Source of the DNA: Acidobacteriota bacterium
GTDB lineage: Bacteria; Acidobacteriota; Terriglobia; Acidiferrales; 2-02-FULL-67-57
Reading direction: 5' to 3'
DNA length: 55,995 bases
Assembly (NCBI GenBank): GCA_022571295.1
Contig: JACZYA010000004.1
Span: forward strand, 1-55,995
The position numbers were made by a program, and so were the translations under genes. The notes under the pieces were generated by a model. That model ran no database searches and was not told where the DNA came from. It saw nothing but the letters and a program-made list of their open reading frames with translations. Below, piece after piece: positions 52,222 to 55,995 of the stretch (position 1 is the stretch's first letter; every line of letters starts with the position of its first letter).

Positions 52222-53991
52222 ATGAACCGAGTGCTGGAACAACTCAACCACCTGTTGGGGCGCTTGCTGCCCCGTCGCATCCCTCTGCTGTATCTTATCC
52301 TGACCGTTCTTCTCCTCTTGAGCGTTGTGCCCTTGCTGGTCTTTGGCCTGAAGGTCAGCTCGCGCAACCGCCAAGAGTTGCAGACCAACCAGCAGGTACT
52401 GCAGAGCACCGTCACCAGCGCCATCGCCGAAGAAATCCGCCTCTACGTGCAGGGCATCGACGGGCAGGTGGAGAGCCTGATCCGCATGCTGGAGATTACC
52501 GGGGCCATCGGAGACGTGGCCGACCCCAACTACGCCGGCGCCCTCGACCGCTCCATCCGCAGCTTTGTGGGCGGGGGAGACAACGTCCGCTTCCTCACCA
52601 TCGTCAACGCCGAACAGCGTGGCCGGCAAGGAGGCGTGCCGGAGGTGGGCCAGGACGACTTCATCCGACAACAATTGAGCAAGGGCTTCCAGGCCGCGCA
52701 TCTCGGCAACGCCTTCCACAGCGGCAGCTTCCTGGTCCATTCCGGCGGGCGCAGCGAGCCGGTGATGGTGATGGCGCGGCCGTTGACGGTGCGCAACGAC
52801 TTCCGCGGGATGGTGGCGATTGTCGTCAGCCTGGAATTCTTGCGGGAGCAGTTGAAGAAATCGCCCGGGGGGCTGGTCACCTACGTGGTGAACCGCGAGG
52901 GGCGGCTGATTCTCTACCCCGACGAGAAGAGCTACACCGTCGGCCAGGACATGAGCGGAATTGAAATCGTGCAGTCCTTCCTCACCGGCACCGAGCAAGC
53001 CATCGTCACCACCACCTTCGATCTTGAACAGAACAACGAAGTCGTCACAATGCTGGGCACGCAGGCGCCGGTGCCCACCTTGAATTGGGCCGTCATCGCC
53101 CAGAAACCGCTGGACGAAGCCTACGCGGCCGTTTACGAAATGGATCGCTACGCCTTCATGCTGGGTTTCATTGCCATCGTACTTTCGCTCGCCATCGGCT
53201 ACTACTCCGCCCGCCGGCTCACCACCCCCATCCAGATGCTGGCGGAAAGCACGCGTGTCATCGCCAAGGGTGACTTCTCCCGTCGGGTCCATCTCTCCAG
53301 CCGCACCGAAATCGGCGAGTTGGCGGATACCTTCAACCTGATGACCGCCGACCTGGAACGCTACGTCGAGCGCCTGAAGCAGGCCGCGCAGGAGAACCAC
53401 GAGCTTTTCCTGGGCTCCATCCGAACGCTGGCCGCCGCCATCGACGAAAAGGACCCCTACACCCGCGGCCACTCCGACCGCGTGGCGCGTTACTCCGTCA
53501 TCCTGGCGGAAGCGATGGGGCTGCCCGAAGATGATGTGTACAAGATCCGCATCTCGGCGCTGCTGCACGATGTGGGCAAGATCGGCATCGACGACCGCAT
53601 CTTGAAAAAACCCACCGGGCTGACCGCCGAAGAGTTTGAAGTCATGAAGCAGCACCCGGTCAAAGGCGCCAATATCATCCGTCCGGTGGGCAAGCTGCGA
53701 GAGATGATTCCCGGCATCGAGCTCCATCACGAAAGCATGAACGGGCGCGGCTATCCCTACGGGCTTAAAGGCGAGGAAATCCCGATGATGGCGCGGGTCA
53801 TCATGGTGGCTGACACGCTCGACGCCATGACCACTCACCGCCCCTATCAGTCCGCCATGGACATGGAACTGGCGCTGGAGAAAATTACCGCCATCCAAGG
53901 AACCAAGTTCGACCCCGCCGTCGTGCAGGCGCTCATCAAATCCGTCGAAGCCCGCCGCCTCAAACTTACCCCGCAGATGGTCGAAGTCTGA
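52222..53991 (+). CDS. HD-GYP domain membrane sensor phosphodiesterase (Cache-HAMP-HD-GYP)
   Basis: 589 residues. A membrane helix at about 18-43 is followed by a periplasmic Cache-like sensor (about 44-300) with VNREGRLILYPDEKSYTVGQDM, a second helix at about 308-328, a HAMP domain (RRLTTPIQMLAESTRVIAKGDFSRRV, about 329-380), and an HD-GYP catalytic domain (about 395-585). Metal and signature residues are all present: HSDRVARYS, LLHDVGKIGI, the HHE of ELHHESMNGRGYPYG (GYP), and MVADTLDAMTTHRPYQ. HD-GYPs hydrolyse cyclic di-GMP; with an intact HHExxxGxGYP motif activity is expected. The ligand sensed is unknown. Confidence 0.9.
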   Translation: MNRVLEQLNHLLGRLLPRRIPLLYLILTVLLLLSVVPLLVFGLKVSSRNRQELQTNQQVLQSTVTSAIAEEIRLYVQGIDGQVESLIRMLEITGAIGDVADPNYAGALDRSIRSFVGGGDNVRFLTIVNAEQRGRQGGVPEVGQDDFIRQQLSKGFQAAHLGNAFHSGSFLVHSGGRSEPVMVMARPLTVRNDFRGMVAIVVSLEFLREQLKKSPGGLVTYVVNREGRLILYPDEKSYTVGQDMSGIEIVQSFLTGTEQAIVTTTFDLEQNNEVVTMLGTQAPVPTLNWAVIAQKPLDEAYAAVYEMDRYAFMLGFIAIVLSLAIGYYSARRLTTPIQMLAESTRVIAKGDFSRRVHLSSRTEIGELADTFNLMTADLERYVERLKQAAQENHELFLGSIRTLAAAIDEKDPYTRGHSDRVARYSVILAEAMGLPEDDVYKIRISALLHDVGKIGIDDRILKKPTGLTAEEFEVMKQHPVKGANIIRPVGKLREMIPGIELHHESMNGRGYPYGLKGEEIPMMARVIMVADTLDAMTTHRPYQSAMDMELALEKITAIQGTKFDPAVVQALIKSVEARRLKLTPQMVEV

Positions 53992-54075
53992 CCCCGCCCG
54001 CGCTGCATCCTTGTACCCTCTGCGCATTCCGCGTCTCAGCGGTGCACAACAAGCTGCCACCGCAACTCCTTAACG

Positions 54076-54104
54076 CAGGCACCTCTGGCTGACTCTGCTA
54101 CAAT
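54076..54104 (+). promoter_or_regulatory. Probable extended -10 promoter for ftsY
   Basis: TGC-TACAAT (54096-54104) is a TGn extended -10 that matches consensus at 5 of 6; the -35 region CAGGCA at 54076 is weak. The -10 ends 17 bases before the GTG start. Confidence 0.5.
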
Positions 54105-54121
54105 AAACGCGGAGTTGGCCC

Positions 54122-55078
54122 GTGCCTGAAGTAACACAACAGAAAGCAAGCTGGTGGGGACGCCTGCAACAGGCCGCGGCCCGCACCCGCGAGCAGCTCA
54201 CCGAGCGCATGGACGACGTCCTGCTCGGCAAGAAAGAAATTGACCCGCAGGTCTTCTCCGACCTGGAAGCCGTCCTGCTCGCGAGCGACCTCGGCCTGGA
54301 AACCACTACCGAAGTCCTCGACCGCCTGCGCGACCGCGCCCAGCGCAAAGACCTGGCCGACGTCGCCGCCCTCCGCGCCGCCCTGCGCGACGAGCTCGCT
54401 TCCCTGCTCCGCTCCCTGAGCCCGCAGCCGCAGTTCCCCGACGGCAAACTTGCCCCGACAACGGCGGGGCCCCACGTAGTCTTCCTGGTCGGCGTCAACG
54501 GTACCGGCAAAACCACCACTGTCGCCAAGCTCGCCCGCCGCTGGCAGAGCGACGGACGCCGCGTCATCCTCTGCGCTGCCGATACGTTTCGCGCCGCCGC
54601 CAGCGAGCAACTGGAAATCTGGGCCGAGCGCCTCGGCGCAGAACTCCTCCGCCAAAAGCCCGGCGCCGACCCCGCCGCCGTAGTTCACGACGCCGTCAGC
54701 GCCGCCCGCTCCCGCGCCGCTGACCTGGTGCTGGTGGACACCGCCGGCCGCCTCCACACCAAGTCGAACCTGATGGCCGAGCTGGAAAAGATGAAGCGCG
54801 TCGCCGGCCGGCTGGTGGAAGGCGCGCCGCACGAGATTCTCCTGGTCCTCGACGCCACCACTGGCCAGAACGGCCTGGCGCAGGCCCGCCGCTTCACCGA
54901 GTCGGTCGGCGTCACCGGCATCGTGCTCACCAAGCTGGACGGGACCGCCAAAGGAGGCGTGGCATTGGCTATCGCCCGCGAGTTGCAGTTGCCCATTCGT
55001 TATGTGGGTGTCGGGGAACAGCAGGAGGACCTGCTGCCCTTCGACGCGGAGCTGTTTGTCGAATCCCTGTTCGCGTAA
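54122..55078 (+). CDS. ftsY: Signal recognition particle receptor FtsY
   Basis: SRP-dependent membrane protein targeting GTPase. 318 residues: the N domain (WWGRLQQAAARTREQLTERMDDVLLG) leads into the G domain with FLVGVNGTGKTTTVAKLARR, DTFRAAASEQLEIWAERLG, LVDTAGRLHTKSNLMAELEKM and VLTKLDGTAKGGVALAIAREL. The C-terminal GVGEQQEDLLPFDAELFVESLF is the FtsY-type closing motif. The acidic A domain of enterobacterial FtsY is absent; a W-W-rich amphipathic N-terminal helix may bind the membrane. GTG start. Not adjacent to ffh. Confidence 0.97.
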   Translation: MPEVTQQKASWWGRLQQAAARTREQLTERMDDVLLGKKEIDPQVFSDLEAVLLASDLGLETTTEVLDRLRDRAQRKDLADVAALRAALRDELASLLRSLSPQPQFPDGKLAPTTAGPHVVFLVGVNGTGKTTTVAKLARRWQSDGRRVILCAADTFRAAASEQLEIWAERLGAELLRQKPGADPAAVVHDAVSAARSRAADLVLVDTAGRLHTKSNLMAELEKMKRVAGRLVEGAPHEILLVLDATTGQNGLAQARRFTESVGVTGIVLTKLDGTAKGGVALAIARELQLPIRYVGVGEQQEDLLPFDAELFVESLFA

Positions 55079-55184
55079 AGTTCCGGGCGCGGCCCTTTTC
55101 TTGCCAGCCGTGCTTGTTCCGGCGAACACTCACAAGAAGTCCAACCCCGGGAGATAACCCCAGGCGTGAAATGCAGGCAGTGGA

Positions 55185-55682
55185 ATGGATGACCTAGAAT
55201 GGATCTCCAAAGCACTGGAGCTGGCTCGGCAAGGGACGGCGCTGGCCTCCCCGAATCCGCTGGTCGGAGCGCTTCTGGTGAAGGATGGGCACCTCATCGG
55301 CCAGGGCTTCCATACCTACGACGGCAGGGAACATGCGGAAATCCGGGCGCTGCAAGACGCCGAAGCAGCAGCCCGAGGAGCAACGCTTTATATTAATCTC
55401 GAGCCCTGCTGCCATCAGGGGCGCACCGGTCCCTGCACGGAGGCGATTCTGGCCGCCGGAGTGAAGCGTGTGGTGGCGGCGATGCCGGACCCCAACCCGC
55501 TGGTTGCGGGCCGAGGGTTCGAGCGGCGTCGCCGGGCGGTCCACATCGGTGTAGAGCCGCAGGCGGTCGCAGCCGATCGTGTGCGCCAGCAGCAACTCGG
55601 CGAAGAAAGGGACGTCGGGGTCGTTCTCACCAAGCTTGGACAGAGGCTTGTAGTAGGCTACCCGTTTGTCTGCGGAAGCTAG
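55185..55682 (+). CDS. ribD: RibD deaminase domain, broken near residue 113
   Basis: The ORF of 165 residues carries a genuine RibD-type deaminase only to about residue 113: GREHAEIRAL and LEPCCHQGRTGPCTEAIL provide the zinc ligands and proton shuttle, then AAMPDPNPLVAGRGFE, where family members continue. From about 55,520 on, the reading frame is the antisense of a BioD-like gene. The C-terminal reductase domain (about 220 residues) is missing. The real ribD 3' part must lie elsewhere, or the join is artificial. Domain call firm; the end coordinate of the homologous part is about 55,523. Confidence 0.8.
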   Translation: MDDLEWISKALELARQGTALASPNPLVGALLVKDGHLIGQGFHTYDGREHAEIRALQDAEAAARGATLYINLEPCCHQGRTGPCTEAILAAGVKRVVAAMPDPNPLVAGRGFERRRRAVHIGVEPQAVAADRVRQQQLGEERDVGVVLTKLGQRLVVGYPFVCGS

Positions 55683-55757
55683 ATGGAGCAGCAAGGCGCC
55701 GGCCAGGCTGGATTTCCCGGAACCGGGGCGGTCTGCGGAGATTTGCAAGACTGCCAA
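55518..55757 (-). pseudogene. Truncated BioD/DRTGG-family P-loop protein, N-terminal 80 residues
   Basis: On the minus strand the ORF opens with AVLQISADRPGSGKSSLAGALLLHLASADKRVAYYKP, a deviant Walker A typical of the dethiobiotin synthetase/CobQ-like AAA_26 group (the N-terminal domain of BioD-like and phosphotransacetylase-N proteins). Family-like sequence persists to about residue 80 (DVDRPATPLEP) and then becomes the antisense of ribD. The tracked ORF to 55194 is thus a hybrid. The true gene should be 250-450 residues. The other side of the joint is described in the ribD entry. Confidence 0.65.
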
Positions 55758-55862
55758 TTAACCCTCACACAATGGGCTCACTTAGGAAAGGAGCGCCTGA
55801 AGCTGCTGTCGGCGGTCATTTTAACATAGGTCTCACTTTGGATTTTTTATCGTAGTTCGAAC

Positions 55863-55995
55863 CTAACCGTCCACATCCTTTTGCCCGGTGTTGTTGGGGT
55901 CGAATCCCTTGGGGAACCGGGTAGATTCGTCGTACTTAGCCATTGACATATCCGAGCGGTGCAAACTGGCTTGGTGAAAGTTGGCCCCCCGGAGA
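55863..55995 (-). CDS. Pentapeptide-repeat protein, C-terminal fragment
   Basis: Minus-strand frame open from the window edge to a TAG at 55863, not in the ORF track. It reads LRGANFHQASLHRSDMSMAKYDESTRFPKGFDP and ends QKDVDG. The A(N/D)xxx rhythm followed by a YDxxTRFPxGFDP cap is typical of the end of pentapeptide-repeat proteins, which fold as right-handed quadrilateral beta helices. Only 44 codons are visible, so length and role are unknown. Confidence 0.7.
   Translation of the reverse strand, partial: LRGANFHQASLHRSDMSMAKYDESTRFPKGFDPNNTGQKDVDG

Noticed and set aside
51631-54060. 809-residue minus-strand ORF covering gpsA and HD-GYP
   Set aside because: Fully antisense to two unmistakable genes, with shadow-like His/Gly/Ala-rich sequence and no recognised domain.
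1-55995. Insertion sequences, prophage, CRISPR arrays, toxin-antitoxin or restriction systems
   Set aside because: No transposase, integrase, phage structural gene, regular spaced repeat array or defence-family motif was seen on either strand.

Overview
The window is a GC-rich, densely coded bacterial chromosome segment. A complete dcw (division and cell wall) cluster, DAP-type murE, a PASTA-type division transpeptidase, NfeD/slipin genes, a MoxR-DUF58-transglutaminase set and palindromic intergenic repeats together suggest a Gram-negative bacterium with peptidoglycan, most likely an Acidobacteriota member. The phylum is an inference from gene content and order; no 16S gene is present.

Left arm (1-12.6 kb, minus strand): proS starts from a recognisable sigma-70 promoter. 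It is followed by a small membrane-anchored protein, a class A PBP of the PBP1b type, two exported TPR proteins, an NfeD protease, a slipin, a SPOR protein and lnt, which runs off the window. Overlaps and short gaps suggest one envelope-oriented operon. An exported protein of unknown function with an HENQH motif lies upstream of proS.

12.7-16.2 kb: rpiB and glyA overlap on the plus strand, followed by a GT4 glycosyltransferase that converges on a JAMM metalloprotease gene.

16.2-33.9 kb (minus strand): the dcw cluster in transcription order is mraZ, rsmH, ftsL, ftsI, murE, murF, mraY, murD, ftsW, murG, murC, murB, ftsQ, ftsA, ftsZ. No ddl gene is present. Upstream of mraZ is a TTGACA promoter with three TGGRN boxes at an exact 10-bp period placed at the predicted transcription start, which fits MraZ autoregulation.

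34-38.8 kb (minus strand): an ECF sigma factor, its membrane anti-sigma factor and an exported DUF3106-like protein are coupled by ATGA overlaps. A ZIP transporter, a divergent YchF-type GTPase, a DUF4149 protein and tRNA-Val(CAC) follow in coordinate order. Two palindromic repeat elements lie between genes here.

38.8-55.1 kb (mostly plus strand): MoxR, DUF58, MutY and a TgpA-like transglutaminase; one minus-strand redoxin; then rimO, yacG, pgpA, a TIG/NHL protein, cinA, thpR, plsY, gpsA, an HD-GYP sensor and ftsY. Phospholipid synthesis (pgpA, plsY, gpsA) is a theme of this run.

Right end (55.2-56 kb): the deaminase part of ribD breaks off near 55,520 and abuts the head of a minus-strand BioD-like P-loop gene, followed by the tail of a pentapeptide-repeat gene. 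This is either a genomic rearrangement or an assembly chimera. No insertion sequence, prophage, CRISPR array or obvious defence system was seen; most of the window is core housekeeping and envelope biology.
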